From: Candidatus Anaerobutyricum avicola
Lineage (GTDB): Bacteria > Bacillota > Clostridia > Lachnospirales > Lachnospiraceae
Reading direction: 5' to 3'
NCBI GenBank assembly: GCA_019113845.1
Contig: DXGQ01000017.1
Span: 100,289 to 164,288 of the forward strand
DNA length: 64,000 nucleotides
The position numbers were made by a program, and so were the translations under genes. This document shows, one piece after another, positions 8,301 through 17,222 of this stretch. The number at the start of each line of letters is the position of its first letter. Positions within the stretch are counted from its first letter, which is position 1. The notes beneath the pieces were generated by a model that searched no databases, had not been told where the DNA came from, and worked only from the letters and a program-made list of their open reading frames with translations.

Positions 8301-10231
8301 ATGAAAGCAAGATCTCAAAACGACAGCTTACGAGAATGATATATATCGAAGGAGTCGGCGCGTCCGGTCTCACATTTCCTGCGGCAGCTGCCCTGCACAG
8401 CAATTCGGAGGGTTTCTTTCCTCTGTTGTTGTATGCCCTGCTTCTGCCGTTGTTTGTCGGCTGGCTGCTCTTTCTCATCCACCGTCTGGAGAGGAGAAAT
8501 CCGGCGGGCATGTGCGCCGGCTACGGTTTTGTCCTCAGCAGATGGATGGGCATCCTCTATATGATCCGTCTGTTTATCAATGCGCTGGCTCTCTTTTACT
8601 TCTTCGGACTGTCCATCCAGAAAATCTACATGCCGGACGCCAGCCTGCTCATGATCCTTCTGCCTTTTGCCCTGCTGCTCTGGTACTGTACCCAGACAAC
8701 TCTGCAAAAACGTGCCCGTTTTCTGGAACTGCTGTTTCCGTGGGTGATGGCGCTGTTTGTGATTCTGGTGTTCTTTGCGATTCTCGGCCTGGAAGGGAAG
8801 GTCCATCTGCCGGAGTTGCAGGATGACATTTCCACAGTGCTTGGTAACGGATATCTTCTGCTTCTGTGTTCCACACCATTGGAATTTCTGCTGTTTTTGG
8901 TCCCGGCGGTGACGAAAGATATCTGGGAGAGGCAAAGTCCGCGGGAATTGGCGGATGAGGGCGGCACGATCTCTGTCACCGAGAAGTGTCAGGAGGGGCA
9001 ATCCGGGGGAAATTGCGTGGTCCCGGATGATCACTGGTGGAGAAAACGGAGACGCTTTGTCTGGCAGGCGGTGGCGGGTGTTCTTCTCTGGAATGTGCTG
9101 CTCTGGTTTGTGACCATCGAAAATCTGGGCGGAGAGATCACGGCGTCCTCTCCCTGGCCGGTCATAAAAGTCATGCAGCTCATCCGTCTTCCCGGTGGTT
9201 TTCTGGAACGGTTTGATATCCTGCTGGCGGTTTTCTGGATCCTCTGTCTGGTGGGGGTGCTCAGCGGTTACCTTTATTACGGCAGAAAAATCGGCGAGGA
9301 AATCTTTGGCGGACGTGTCCTCGACGGGCGGACACTGCGGCTGCGGGTGTCCGTTATCACCGGCGTGGTGGCTGTCCTTCTGCTGGTTTTTTCCTGCCTG
9401 CTGGCAAAGAGACCGGACACGCAGCTCCTCTACGGATTTCTTTTTTATAAAAAATGGATAGACTTTCCGCTGCTTATCCTTCTTCCTCTGCTGGCAATCT
9501 TCTTTCATACGGGGAATCGCAGAAAGCGGGAGGAAAATCGTTCCGGCAGGCGGGGCGGCCGGGCTGCGGCGTTTCTCGCTGTATTTGCGGCAGCGGGAAT
9601 GCTCTCCGGCTGCGCTCATCAGGCGGATGTGGAGGAGAAGAGTTATGTGCTCTCCCTCTATGTGGAGGAAAATGGAACGGATTATGAATACTGGCTCTTT
9701 ACAGCAGACCTGGCCGATATGAAATCACAGGAGGACAGTATTCCGTGCAGCACCATCCATTTTACGGCGAAGGATATGAAGACCATGGAAGAAAAATACG
9801 CGAAGACCGAATCGGGCATTCTGGAATGGAACCATATCGATACCATCTTCCTGGGCCCGGATCTGGCACAAAATCCGGAGCGCCTTGACACATTTTTGAG
9901 AGAATGGGAAGCCTCCTGGCAGAAATCCCCGGATGTCCTGCTGTCCGTCTGCCTGCAGCAGCCGGAGGAACTCCTCGATATCAAAAACATCCCCGACGGC
10001 GCCGCCGGGCAGGAGGTGAACCGGATCGTGGAGCGGGCGGAAAAGGGAGAGAAGCGGGTATTTGGATGGAACCTCTCAGAGGCCGGGGATGAGACCGGCG
10101 GAATCTCCTGCCGCACCCCCATCGAAGTGCTGAAGGCAAAGGCGCAGGGAGAGCGGGACATTTACCTCTGCCAGACCCGGGTGCTGTGGAAGCGGCTGGT
10201 GGTGAAGCAGGGATACCGGCTGCCGGGGTGA
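8297..10231 (+). CDS. germinant receptor GerB-GerC fusion protein
   Basis: One 644-codon frame joins two normally separate receptor subunits. Residues 1-410 are a spore permease of the APC type (GerB), with about ten helices and the start SKISKRQLTRMIYIEGVGAS. After a basic stretch (RRKREENRSGRRGGR) there is a complete lipoprotein signal ending LSGC at Cys439, then a soluble domain of about 200 residues opening EKSYVLSLYVEENG, which resembles the beginning of GerC. Free GerC proteins are usually about 370 residues, so the C part is also short. Start TTG 8297 follows AAAGGAGGAG and overlaps the gerA stop. Signal peptidase II may cut inside the chain, or the segment may stay as an extra helix. 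Confidence 0.8.
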   Translation: MNESKISKRQLTRMIYIEGVGASGLTFPAAAALHSNSEGFFPLLLYALLLPLFVGWLLFLIHRLERRNPAGMCAGYGFVLSRWMGILYMIRLFINALALFYFFGLSIQKIYMPDASLLMILLPFALLLWYCTQTTLQKRARFLELLFPWVMALFVILVFFAILGLEGKVHLPELQDDISTVLGNGYLLLLCSTPLEFLLFLVPAVTKDIWERQSPRELADEGGTISVTEKCQEGQSGGNCVVPDDHWWRKRRRFVWQAVAGVLLWNVLLWFVTIENLGGEITASSPWPVIKVMQLIRLPGGFLERFDILLAVFWILCLVGVLSGYLYYGRKIGEEIFGGRVLDGRTLRLRVSVITGVVAVLLLVFSCLLAKRPDTQLLYGFLFYKKWIDFPLLILLPLLAIFFHTGNRRKREENRSGRRGGRAAAFLAVFAAAGMLSGCAHQADVEEKSYVLSLYVEENGTDYEYWLFTADLADMKSQEDSIPCSTIHFTAKDMKTMEEKYAKTESGILEWNHIDTIFLGPDLAQNPERLDTFLREWEASWQKSPDVLLSVCLQQPEELLDIKNIPDGAAGQEVNRIVERAEKGEKRVFGWNLSEAGDETGGISCRTPIEVLKAKAQGERDIYLCQTRVLWKRLVVKQGYRLPG

Positions 10232-10303
10232 GGGAAGGGCAGGAGTCGAAGCTAGTGTACTGCCCCCTGTTTAATTTTCTCCCATCCTGTCTATCCTTAT
10301 GAT

Positions 10304-11008
10304 ATGAATGCGAAATATTATCAGAAGGATCAGAAAAATAAATCAGTCGGCATTGTCCGGGTCGCTGCGGTGGTGTTGATTTTGCTGTCGGCGGGGTTGC
10401 TGTATCAGATGTATGTGGAGACCCATTTTCAGATCTATGATTCCGCGCTGCGGTTCCATGTGCGGGCGGCGTCTGACGCGCCGGAAGATCAGAGGCGAAA
10501 GCTTCTGGTGCGGGATGCCGTGCTTTGGGAGATCAGGCCGGAGGCGGATCAGGCGGAGAGTGCCGGGGAGCTGGTGGAGAGGATCGAAGAGATGCTTCCG
10601 GAAATCGCGGATGTGGCGGCCGGTATCCTGCGTGAAGACTACGGTGAGAAGACCGGTGGAAGTGAAGGTGAGAGCGATGGAAGCGGCGGAGCAGATTGCG
10701 GCGCATACCGTGTGCGTGCGGCGGTCGTCCGGGAGCGTTTTCCTCTGCGGCGCTACGGAAACATGCTGTTTCCGGCGGGGGAATATACAGCGCTGCGGGT
10801 GGATATCGGAGCGGCCCGGGGGCATAACTGGTGGTGTGCAATTTACCCGGAACTATGTTATAATGCAGAGGAGTCCTCTTCCCTGTCAGGGAAGGGAAAA
10901 AAGGACGTGGAAAGAGATGTTCCCGGGGAAGAAAGACAGGTGCTTTTCGGGGAAAAAGGACGGTTTCGGATGAAGATTTTCGAGTGGTTTTCCGGATTAT
11001 GGGAATAA
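10304..11008 (+). CDS. spoIIR: stage II sporulation protein R
   Basis: Secreted forespore signal that triggers SpoIIGA to process pro-SigmaE in the mother cell. The 234 residues carry an N-terminal membrane anchor/signal (VAAVVLILLSAGLLYQMYV), then family motifs FHVRAASDAPEDQ, KLLVRDAVL and FPAGEYTALRVDIG followed by GHNWWCAIYPELCY. The C-terminal 45 residues after the conserved block are variable, as usual. No good Shine-Dalgarno site stands before ATG 10304, so the start is less certain. It directly follows the ger locus with 72 bases between. Confidence 0.92.
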   Translation: MNAKYYQKDQKNKSVGIVRVAAVVLILLSAGLLYQMYVETHFQIYDSALRFHVRAASDAPEDQRRKLLVRDAVLWEIRPEADQAESAGELVERIEEMLPEIADVAAGILREDYGEKTGGSEGESDGSGGADCGAYRVRAAVVRERFPLRRYGNMLFPAGEYTALRVDIGAARGHNWWCAIYPELCYNAEESSSLSGKGKKDVERDVPGEERQVLFGEKGRFRMKIFEWFSGLWE

Positions 11009-11081
11009 GGGACTGTGTTGTTGCCATCAATTGGTTTTTCGTGGAGGGGCAGGAAAAGTACAGTGAATCAGAGGACAGAAT

Positions 11082-12131
11082 ATGGGAAAAGTATTATCAA
11101 ATAATGAGAAGATCCTGTTCTGCGCGCAGATGGGGATGATCTTAAAAGCGGGTCTGTCTGCCACAGAAGGTATTATGATCATGAAGGAGGATGCCGGGCA
11201 GGAGGAGAGTTCCCTGCGGGCGCTCTATGAGCAGATTCAGAAGAATCTGGAGGAGACCGGTATTTTTTACGACGCGCTGGAGGAGACGGGAGCGTTTCCG
11301 GACTATATGATCCAGATGATCCGTCTGGGTGAACAGACGGGCAATCTGGATGAGGTCATGGATGGTCTGGCGGCTTACTATGAGCGGGAAGAAAATATGG
11401 TGCAGGATATCAAAAGTGCGGTCACGTACCCGCTGTTGATGCTTGGTATGATGCTCGTCATCTTTCTGGTGATGATCGTGAAGGTGCTGCCGGTCTTTGC
11501 TCAGGTGTACGAACAGCTGGGCGGACAGATGACCGGTATGGCGGCGGTGCTGCTGCGGGCAGGCGAGGGCATCCGGCAGTATTACGGATGGATCCTTCTC
11601 GTGCTGATCGCCATTGCCGGCGGTGTTGTCTGGCTGTTTTGTACGGCGAAGGGAAAGGAGATATTCCGGCGTCTTGCGGGACAGTTTTTCGGAACCCGGC
11701 AGATCATGAGCCGGATGCAGACGGCGCGGTTTGCGTCGGGAATGTCCATGGCGCTTCGCAGCGGCATCGATTATGACGGCGCCTTTCAGATGGTGGATGC
11801 GCTGCTGGAGGAGGACGCTGTGATGAAGAAGAAGCTGGAGAACTGCCGGGAGAGCGTGGGAGAGGGCGAGACTTTTTCCACCGCCGCTGTGCAGTCAGGG
11901 CTTCTCACCGGTCTGTACGGAAGAATGCTTTACATAGCGGAGCGTACCGGAGAGACGGACGGGGCGCTCAGAAAGATCGCCGCGCAGGCGGATGAGGAAG
12001 TGACGATGCGGATTCAGAATTTTATCTCCGTACTGGAACCGACGCTGGTGGCAGTGCTCTCCGTGCTGGTGGGAGGCGTGCTGCTGTCGGTGATGGTGCC
12101 GCTCATGGGCATTCTGTCCAGCATAGGATAA
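11082..12131 (+). CDS. pilC: type II secretion/type IV pilus inner-membrane platform protein (GspF/PilC family)
   Basis: Membrane platform for assembly of pilin-like filaments. The 349-residue protein contains two GspF domains (LILKAGLSATEGI with GEQTGNLDEVMDGLAAYYE; then MALRSGIDYDGAF with AERTGETDGALRKIA) and three membrane segments near residues 115-140, 165-190 and 320-345. It opens a six-gene operon ending in pilT. Neither a PilB-type ATPase nor a prepilin peptidase is adjacent. Confidence 0.9.
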   Translation: MGKVLSNNEKILFCAQMGMILKAGLSATEGIMIMKEDAGQEESSLRALYEQIQKNLEETGIFYDALEETGAFPDYMIQMIRLGEQTGNLDEVMDGLAAYYEREENMVQDIKSAVTYPLLMLGMMLVIFLVMIVKVLPVFAQVYEQLGGQMTGMAAVLLRAGEGIRQYYGWILLVLIAIAGGVVWLFCTAKGKEIFRRLAGQFFGTRQIMSRMQTARFASGMSMALRSGIDYDGAFQMVDALLEEDAVMKKKLENCRESVGEGETFSTAAVQSGLLTGLYGRMLYIAERTGETDGALRKIAAQADEEVTMRIQNFISVLEPTLVAVLSVLVGGVLLSVMVPLMGILSSIG

Positions 12132-12152
12132 AAAGAAAGTCGGGAGGAACAG

Positions 12153-12485
12153 ATGGAATCTTATCATGTACGGAAAAAACGTTTTGGGCAGATTGTATTG
12201 TCTCTGGGCGTCTTTCTGATCTTTATGGCTGTATTTTTGACAGGCATTCAGTCGGTTTCTTCTGTGACGGAGGAGACCGAGATGGAAAATATAGAAAAGG
12301 CGGTCGTACAGTCGGCGGTGCTCTGTTACGGGACGGAAGGGGCATATCCGGAGAGTCTTGCGTATCTCAAAGAGCACTATGGACTGCACTATAACGAGGA
12401 GAAATATATTGTAGATTATGAGATCATCGCGAAAAATATCCGCCCTCAGGTGAGGGTCGTGCGGCTTTCCGGGGAGGGATCATGA
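12153..12485 (+). CDS. small single-pass membrane protein of the pilus-like operon
   Basis: A 110-residue protein with a short basic N-terminus (VRKKRFGQ), one hydrophobic helix (IVLSLGVFLIFMAVFLTG) and a compact outer part with EGAYPESLAYLKEHYGL, a feature common in pseudopilin heads. There is no clear prepilin Gly-Phe/Glu+5 site, so this is inferred from size, topology and context. Start ATG follows GGGAGGAAC. The stop overlaps the next start (ATGA). Confidence 0.65.
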   Translation: MESYHVRKKRFGQIVLSLGVFLIFMAVFLTGIQSVSSVTEETEMENIEKAVVQSAVLCYGTEGAYPESLAYLKEHYGLHYNEEKYIVDYEIIAKNIRPQVRVVRLSGEGS

Positions 12486-12967
12486 AAAAGAATGGCGGAA
12501 GCATCCATACGGTAGATGTACTGTTTCCCCTTCTGTTTATTCTTCTGTTTTGTTTCTGCGCACTGCTCGTTGTGCTGCAGGGGGCGAGAATCTATGAGAA
12601 GACGGCGGCCGGTCTGGAAGAAAACTATACGGTTCGGACGGTGGTCTCCTATTTGCAGGAGAAGGTGCGGGAGTGCGGCGATGCCTCTTTGATCTCGGTG
12701 CAGGAGATGGAAGGACAGCAGGTTCTGGTGATTGACAGTGTACACGGAGAGGAAATGTACAGTTCGTATATTTATCTGGAAGATGGCAATCTGAAGGAGT
12801 TGTTTGTGAAGAAAGCGGATTTTGCCGGGCTGGAAGGCGGGCAGGAGCTGGTGGAACTTGAGTCATTTTCTGTGGACAGACCGGAAAATGATCTGCTGGC
12901 GCTTTCTGTGTCGGCAGCCGGGCAGCAGGAGACAGTTTATATCAGATTACCGGTGAGCGAAGAATGA
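12482..12967 (+). CDS. DUF4860-like pilus-operon protein
   Basis: A 161-residue protein with one N-terminal membrane helix (VLFPLLFILLFCFCALLVVLQG) and an external beta-rich domain, resembling DUF4860 proteins found beside pilC and pilT in Lachnospiraceae. It overlaps its neighbours at both ends by four bases, so the operon is tightly coupled. A minor pseudopilin role is inferred. Function is not known. Confidence 0.65.
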   Translation: MKKNGGSIHTVDVLFPLLFILLFCFCALLVVLQGARIYEKTAAGLEENYTVRTVVSYLQEKVRECGDASLISVQEMEGQQVLVIDSVHGEEMYSSYIYLEDGNLKELFVKKADFAGLEGGQELVELESFSVDRPENDLLALSVSAAGQQETVYIRLPVSEE

Positions 12968-13539
12968 GAAGACGACAACATTCAAGATCAGGATTATTTT
13001 TAATTGAATTAACGATCGCCATCGCATTTTTTGCGGTGACGGCGGCAGTATTTCTGCAGGCTTTTGCAAAGTCCCACACGATCAGCCGACAGGCGGAGGA
13101 ATTGTTTCATGCCCAGAGTATGGCCTCCTCCGTGGCAGAGGTGCTGAGTGGTATCCCGGCGTCGGGTAGCGGAGAACATACACAGAAGACGGTCTCTTTT
13201 TCTGCGGCGTTATCCACGTATTTTCCGGAAGCGGAACAGGCAGAGGGGCGGGACGGAGCGCGCATTTACTGTGATGATGACTGGCAGGTCTGCGCTCCGG
13301 AAGACGGAGTGTATGTGACATCCGTGTTCTGGGAGCCGGACGGTGATCTGTGGGATGTGAATATCACGGTCGGAGAGGTGCGCTATGGCACAGATCCGGA
13401 TGAAAAAGATTCCGGCGATAAAGAACCGGAAGAAGCGGAAAAAATCGGGACAGCGCAGGAAGAGGGCGGAGAGGCAGACTACATTTATCAGCTTCCACTG
13501 CGGTTATACTGTCCGCAGACAGGAGGCGAGGTATCATGA
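12964..13539 (+). CDS. type IV pseudopilin-like protein
   Basis: The 191-residue protein has a good class III signal: basic leader MRRRQHSRSG, then LFLIELTIAIAFFAVTAAVF, with Gly before the cut and Glu at position 5 of the mature protein, both needed by prepilin peptidases. A hydrophilic head follows, with an acidic patch (DEKDSGDKEPEEAEK) near residues 145-160. It is the only protein in the operon with an intact prepilin site. ATG 12964 has a weak ribosome site and depends on coupling to the gene upstream. Confidence 0.72.
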   Translation: MRRRQHSRSGLFLIELTIAIAFFAVTAAVFLQAFAKSHTISRQAEELFHAQSMASSVAEVLSGIPASGSGEHTQKTVSFSAALSTYFPEAEQAEGRDGARIYCDDDWQVCAPEDGVYVTSVFWEPDGDLWDVNITVGEVRYGTDPDEKDSGDKEPEEAEKIGTAQEEGGEADYIYQLPLRLYCPQTGGEVS

Positions 13540-13967
13540 ATAAGAAAAACATTCCCGTCGTCAATGTGGGCATTTCTCTGCTGATCCTCATTTTTATGAC
13601 GCTGTCGCTGCTGACGTTTTCTGTGCTTTCGCTGGAAAATGCGGTGGCGGACCGGCGGCTGTCCCGGAAGATGGCGGAGCACACGAGTAACTACTATGCG
13701 GCGGTGAGCCGGGTGCAGGAACAGCTGGCGGAGCAGATGCGCACGGTTGCGGATGAGGGACTGTCGGCCGGCACACAGTTTTCCTTTGCGCAGGAGGTTT
13801 CAGACGGACAGCAGCTGGTGGTCACGGTAAGGCTGACCGACGATCGGACGGGCGGGGAGAATGCAGACACAGAGGAAACGCCGGCATATACGGTGACGCA
13901 GTGGCAGCTGATGTCCGCGGAGGACTGGGAGGCAGACCGCTCCCTCAATGTCTATCAGGGAGAATGA
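13536..13967 (+). CDS. minor pilin-like membrane protein
   Basis: A 143-residue single-pass protein: MNKKN, hydrophobic VVNVGISLLILIFMTLSLL, then RLSRKMAEHTSNYYAAVSRVQEQL, an outward amphipathic helix. The topology resembles PilX/GspK-like minor pilins, though no family match is certain. It overlaps the preceding stop (ATGA) and has AGGAGGCGAGG upstream. Confidence 0.6.
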   Translation: MNKKNIPVVNVGISLLILIFMTLSLLTFSVLSLENAVADRRLSRKMAEHTSNYYAAVSRVQEQLAEQMRTVADEGLSAGTQFSFAQEVSDGQQLVVTVRLTDDRTGGENADTEETPAYTVTQWQLMSAEDWEADRSLNVYQGE

Positions 13968-14027
13968 CAGAAAACAGAGAGTCGGAGAAAATAGAGAATC
14001 AAAGTTTGGAAAAAAGGACGGTATAGC

Positions 14028-15086
14028 ATGGAATTACGGGAATATCTGGAGAAAGCGACAGCGCAGGGGGCGTCAGATTTGTTTATTGTCGCCGGTCTGC
14101 CGCTGACCTGTAAGATCAACGGGACGATGGTACATATGAGTGAGGAGCGGGTCATGCCGGAGGAGACGGAACGGCTGATCCGGGATATCTACGCGCTGGT
14201 GCCGAATCACAGTATGGAGAAAGTGGAGAAGAAAGGGGACGATGATTTCTCCTTTTCCATCGCTAATCTGGCGCGGTTTCGGGCCAGCATTTACAAGCAG
14301 AGAGGTTCTCTGGCCGCGGTGATCCGTCTGATCGCCTTTCAGCTGCCGGATCCGGAGGAGCTGGAGATCCCGGCCTCCATCCTGAATCTGGCGGAGTACC
14401 GGAAGGGGCTGGTTTTGGTCACAGGGCCGGCAGGAAGCGGAAAGTCCACCACGCTGGCCTGCCTCATTGATAGGATCAACAGTACGAGAGAGAGTCACAT
14501 CATCACGTTGGAAGATCCGCTGGAATTTTTGCACCGGCACAAAAAGAGTATTGTCAGCCAGCGGGAAGTGAGTTCCGACACGGAAAGTTATCAGACTGCA
14601 CTGCGGGCGGCGCTCCGGCAGAGTCCGGATGTGATCCTTCTCGGTGAGATGCGGGATTATGAGACGATTCAGATCGCCATGACCGCGGCGGAGACGGGGC
14701 ATCTCGTTTTTTCCACCCTCCACACGGTGGGAGCGGCCAATGCGGTGGACCGAATCATTGATGTGTTCCCTCCGAACCAGCAGCGGCAGATCACGGTACA
14801 GCTGGCTTCCGTGCTCAATGCCGTGGTGTCACAGCAGCTGGTGGGCGGCACGGACGGGCGGAGAATCCCTGCGTTTGAGCTGATGACGGTAAATACCGCC
14901 ATCAAAAATATGATCCGGGACGGAAAGGTTCACCAGATCGACGGTATGATCTATTCCTCGGTGGCGGATAATCTGTTTTCCCTGGATCACTATCTTGCCG
15001 GACTGTGCCGGCAGGGAAAGGTCGCGAAGGAGACCGCCATTGCCAATGCCTCAAATCCTGCCATGTTGAAAAAGAAATTGCAGTAA
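14028..15086 (+). CDS. pilT: PilT-family twitching/retraction ATPase
   Basis: Hexameric cytoplasmic ATPase of the type II/IV secretion family. The 352 residues contain Walker A GPAGSGKST, the Asp box LEDPLEF, Walker B with LLGEMRDYETI, and the His box TAAETGHLVFSTLHT. GEMRD and the AETGHLV context are PilT-type rather than PilB-type. ATG 14028 has AAAGGACGG upstream. It is the only motor gene in the operon, so it either retracts filaments assembled by a motor encoded elsewhere or serves both directions. Confidence 0.9.
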   Translation: MELREYLEKATAQGASDLFIVAGLPLTCKINGTMVHMSEERVMPEETERLIRDIYALVPNHSMEKVEKKGDDDFSFSIANLARFRASIYKQRGSLAAVIRLIAFQLPDPEELEIPASILNLAEYRKGLVLVTGPAGSGKSTTLACLIDRINSTRESHIITLEDPLEFLHRHKKSIVSQREVSSDTESYQTALRAALRQSPDVILLGEMRDYETIQIAMTAAETGHLVFSTLHTVGAANAVDRIIDVFPPNQQRQITVQLASVLNAVVSQQLVGGTDGRRIPAFELMTVNTAIKNMIRDGKVHQIDGMIYSSVADNLFSLDHYLAGLCRQGKVAKETAIANASNPAMLKKKLQ

Positions 15087-15158
15087 GTAATTGCAGTGAG
15101 GCCGGATCAGTGCGCCGTACTCTCCATGCTCAGACCAGACATATCTGCTATAAAATAT

Positions 15159-15217
15159 CATTACATTTTATATGTACAAAAAATGCACATTTTTATAGAA
15201 AACCAGAAAATGTAATG
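15159..15217. repeat. 11-bp inverted repeat upstream of the 15225 promoter
   Basis: CATTACATTTT (15159-15169) and AAAATGTAATG (15207-15217) are exact complements. Nested between them is AAAAATG/CATTTTT with a two-base centre. It ends seven bases before a SigmaA -35 box and could be an operator; it is too AT-rich for a good terminator. Confidence 0.5.
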
Positions 15218-15224
15218 GAATTGA

Positions 15225-15253
15225 TTGACAGAGAAAAAATCGCATGTTAGAAT
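15225..15253 (+). promoter_or_regulatory. strong SigmaA promoter
   Basis: Perfect TTGACA (15225-15230), 17 bases, TAGAAT (15248-15253). It drives the small membrane protein at 15304. Confidence 0.8.
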
Positions 15254-15303
15254 TCTAATATAAAAACGTTAAAAATGTCTTGGTTGGAAGGGAGATGGAG
15301 GAC

Positions 15304-15498
15304 ATGTTTCGGAAATGGTTCATTGTACCTGCAGTTGGTCTTGTGATGGCGATATGCCTTCTGGGAGGCGCTGTGGGCAGTACAGGGGTGACAGCTACCG
15401 CAGGTATTTTTGACAGCTTTTTTGAGACCTACTGGCAGGAAGACGGACCGGAAGATGGCAATCTGGAAGAGGTTGTCGGCGAGTTCGTTCCGATGTAG
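15304..15498 (+). CDS. small secreted or membrane protein, 64 aa
   Basis: Begins MFRKWFIVPAVGLVMAICLL, a signal peptide or membrane helix, followed by an acidic tail ending EFVPM. ATG 15304 is chosen because GGGAG stands nine bases upstream; an in-frame ATG at 15295 is too close to that site. A consensus promoter and its own terminator make it a single-gene unit. No family is recognised. Confidence 0.6.
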   Translation: MFRKWFIVPAVGLVMAICLLGGAVGSTGVTATAGIFDSFFETYWQEDGPEDGNLEEVVGEFVPM

Positions 15499-15507
15499 GG
15501 GAAGAGA

Positions 15508-15550
15508 GGCCGGAGAGCCGGGGATATACCCGGTGTCTCCGGTCTTTTTG
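15508..15550 (+). terminator. intrinsic terminator
   Basis: GGCCGGAGA.CCGGG pairs with CCCGG..TCTCCGGTC and is followed by TTTTTG, just after the stop of the 64-aa gene. Confidence 0.85.
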
Positions 15551-15660
15551 TTTCATAAATGCAAAAATGAAAGAATACTGCATGGTGTTCAAAGTGAGCG
15601 GAATATGATATAGTATTGCAGAAATGAAAAAAGCAAATGCGAAGAAAGGAACAAGGAAGC

Positions 15661-16722
15661 ATGGCAGAGAAAAATATCGTTGTGATTATGGGCGGCAGAT
15701 CCTCTGAGCACGAGGTGTCCCTGATGTCTGCTGCGACAGTTGTGGAAAATATTGATACGGACAGATATAACGTGATCATGGTCGGGATCACGAAGGACGG
15801 TCAGTGGAAGTTGATCGAGTCTATGGATAAGGTGAAGGACGGCTCCTGGGTGGATGGACATACGGAGGCGATCCTCTCTCCGGAGACCGGAAAGAATACA
15901 TTGTATCTCCTCGGTAAGGACCGGGTGGAGAACCTGCATGTCGATGTGGTATTTCCGGTGCTGCACGGGATGAACGGAGAGGACGGCACCCTGCAGGGAC
16001 TGCTGGAACTGGCGCAGATCCCGTATGTGGGCTGCGGCGTGCTGGCGTCGGCCTGCTCCATGGATAAGTTCTACACAAAGATCATCGTGGATTCCATCGG
16101 TATCCGTCAGGCAAAGTTTGTGGGAGTCCGCCGCGCGCAACTGCGGGATATGGACGCCGTGGTGGCAGAGGTGGAAAAGACGCTGCCGTACCCGGTTTTC
16201 GTGAAGCCTTCCAAGGCAGGCTCATCTCAGGGAGTCGGTAAGGCGGAGAACCGGGAGAAACTCGTAAAGGCGCTGGAGCTGGCGGCAAAGCACGATTCCA
16301 AGATACTGGTGGAAGAAAATATCGTCGGAAGAGAGCTGGAATGTGCCGTACTTGGCGGCGCGGACGCGGAGGCGTCCGGCGTGGGCGAGATCATGGCGGC
16401 AGATACGTTCTACAGCTACGAGGCGAAGTACAACAACGCCGACTCCAAGACTATCGTGGGACCGGAGCTGCCGGAAGGAAAAGAAGAGGAGATCCGCCGG
16501 GATGCGGAGGCGATTTTCCGGGCAATGGACTGCTACGGACTTTCCCGCGTGGATTTCTTCCTGACAAAAGATACCAACGAAGTGGTCTTTAATGAGATCA
16601 ATACGCTGCCGGGCTTTACCGCTATCAGTATGTATCCGATGCTCTGGGCGGCCAGAGGCGTGGATAAGAAGGCGCTGGTGCAGAAGCTCATCGACCTTGC
16701 GATGGTGCGTTATGAAGAATAA
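15661..16722 (+). CDS. ddl: D-alanine--D-alanine ligase
   Basis: ATP-grasp enzyme that makes the D-Ala-D-Ala end of the peptidoglycan stem peptide. The 353 residues show the N-terminal GGRSSEHEVSL, HGMNGEDGTLQG, the ATP-binding VKPSKAGSSQGVGKAE, and the C-terminal FNEINTLPGFTAISMYP. ATG 15661 lies after AAGGAACAAGGAAG and fits the family; an earlier in-frame ATG lacks a site. It overlaps the DUF1934 gene by 11 bases. Nothing suggests the D-lactate or D-serine variants. Confidence 0.94.
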   Translation: MAEKNIVVIMGGRSSEHEVSLMSAATVVENIDTDRYNVIMVGITKDGQWKLIESMDKVKDGSWVDGHTEAILSPETGKNTLYLLGKDRVENLHVDVVFPVLHGMNGEDGTLQGLLELAQIPYVGCGVLASACSMDKFYTKIIVDSIGIRQAKFVGVRRAQLRDMDAVVAEVEKTLPYPVFVKPSKAGSSQGVGKAENREKLVKALELAAKHDSKILVEENIVGRELECAVLGGADAEASGVGEIMAADTFYSYEAKYNNADSKTIVGPELPEGKEEEIRRDAEAIFRAMDCYGLSRVDFFLTKDTNEVVFNEINTLPGFTAISMYPMLWAARGVDKKALVQKLIDLAMVRYEE

Positions 16723-17149
16723 GAGCAAACTGCTGCTGACAGTCCGGGGAGTGCAGCGGGGCTTCGGCCAGGAAGAGGTATCGGAGATCACGACGTCGGC
16801 GGATTATTTCATAAAGGACGGGACCCACTATCTGTTTTATTCGGAGAAAACGGAAGAAGGACGAACCCTGAAGAACCGTCTGACCATCACTCCGGACGTG
16901 GTGGAGCTTAAGAAGAGCGGTGGAGGGGATTCTCTCCTGCGGTTTCGGGAGGGACATTCGGAACCCTGCGTATACCATTCTCCGGCGGGTCCCATGCAGA
17001 TGGTCTCTGACACAAAGCGGATTCATCTGCACACGAAAGAGGAGAAGCTCCATCTCACACTGGAGTATTCCTTTTACATGTCCGGGATGCTGGTGTCTGA
17101 ATACCATCTGACGGTGGAGGGAAAGACTCTGCCGGAGGAGAGTGAGTAA
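16712..17149 (+). CDS. DUF1934 beta-barrel protein (YwiB-like)
   Basis: A 145-residue cytoplasmic protein of the calycin-like DUF1934 family: LLTVRGVQ near the start, then EEVSEITTSADYF, LLRFREGHSEPCVYHSPAGPM and a C-terminal LEYSFYMSGMLVSEY. Start ATG 16712 overlaps the end of ddl, so translation is probably coupled. The biochemical role of the family is not settled. Confidence 0.8.
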   Translation: MKNKSKLLLTVRGVQRGFGQEEVSEITTSADYFIKDGTHYLFYSEKTEEGRTLKNRLTITPDVVELKKSGGGDSLLRFREGHSEPCVYHSPAGPMQMVSDTKRIHLHTKEEKLHLTLEYSFYMSGMLVSEYHLTVEGKTLPEESE

Positions 17150-17222
17150 GATATCCTGAAAAATTGCCCGGAAAGGGCTTGTCAGAACAATGACACAAAG
17201 AGCAGCAGAAAAAGGTGGCAAT

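Noticed and set aside
7107..9619. Two long minus-strand ORFs opposite the ger genes
   Set aside because: Both are antisense to clear germinant receptor genes and have Gln/His/Arg-rich shadow composition.
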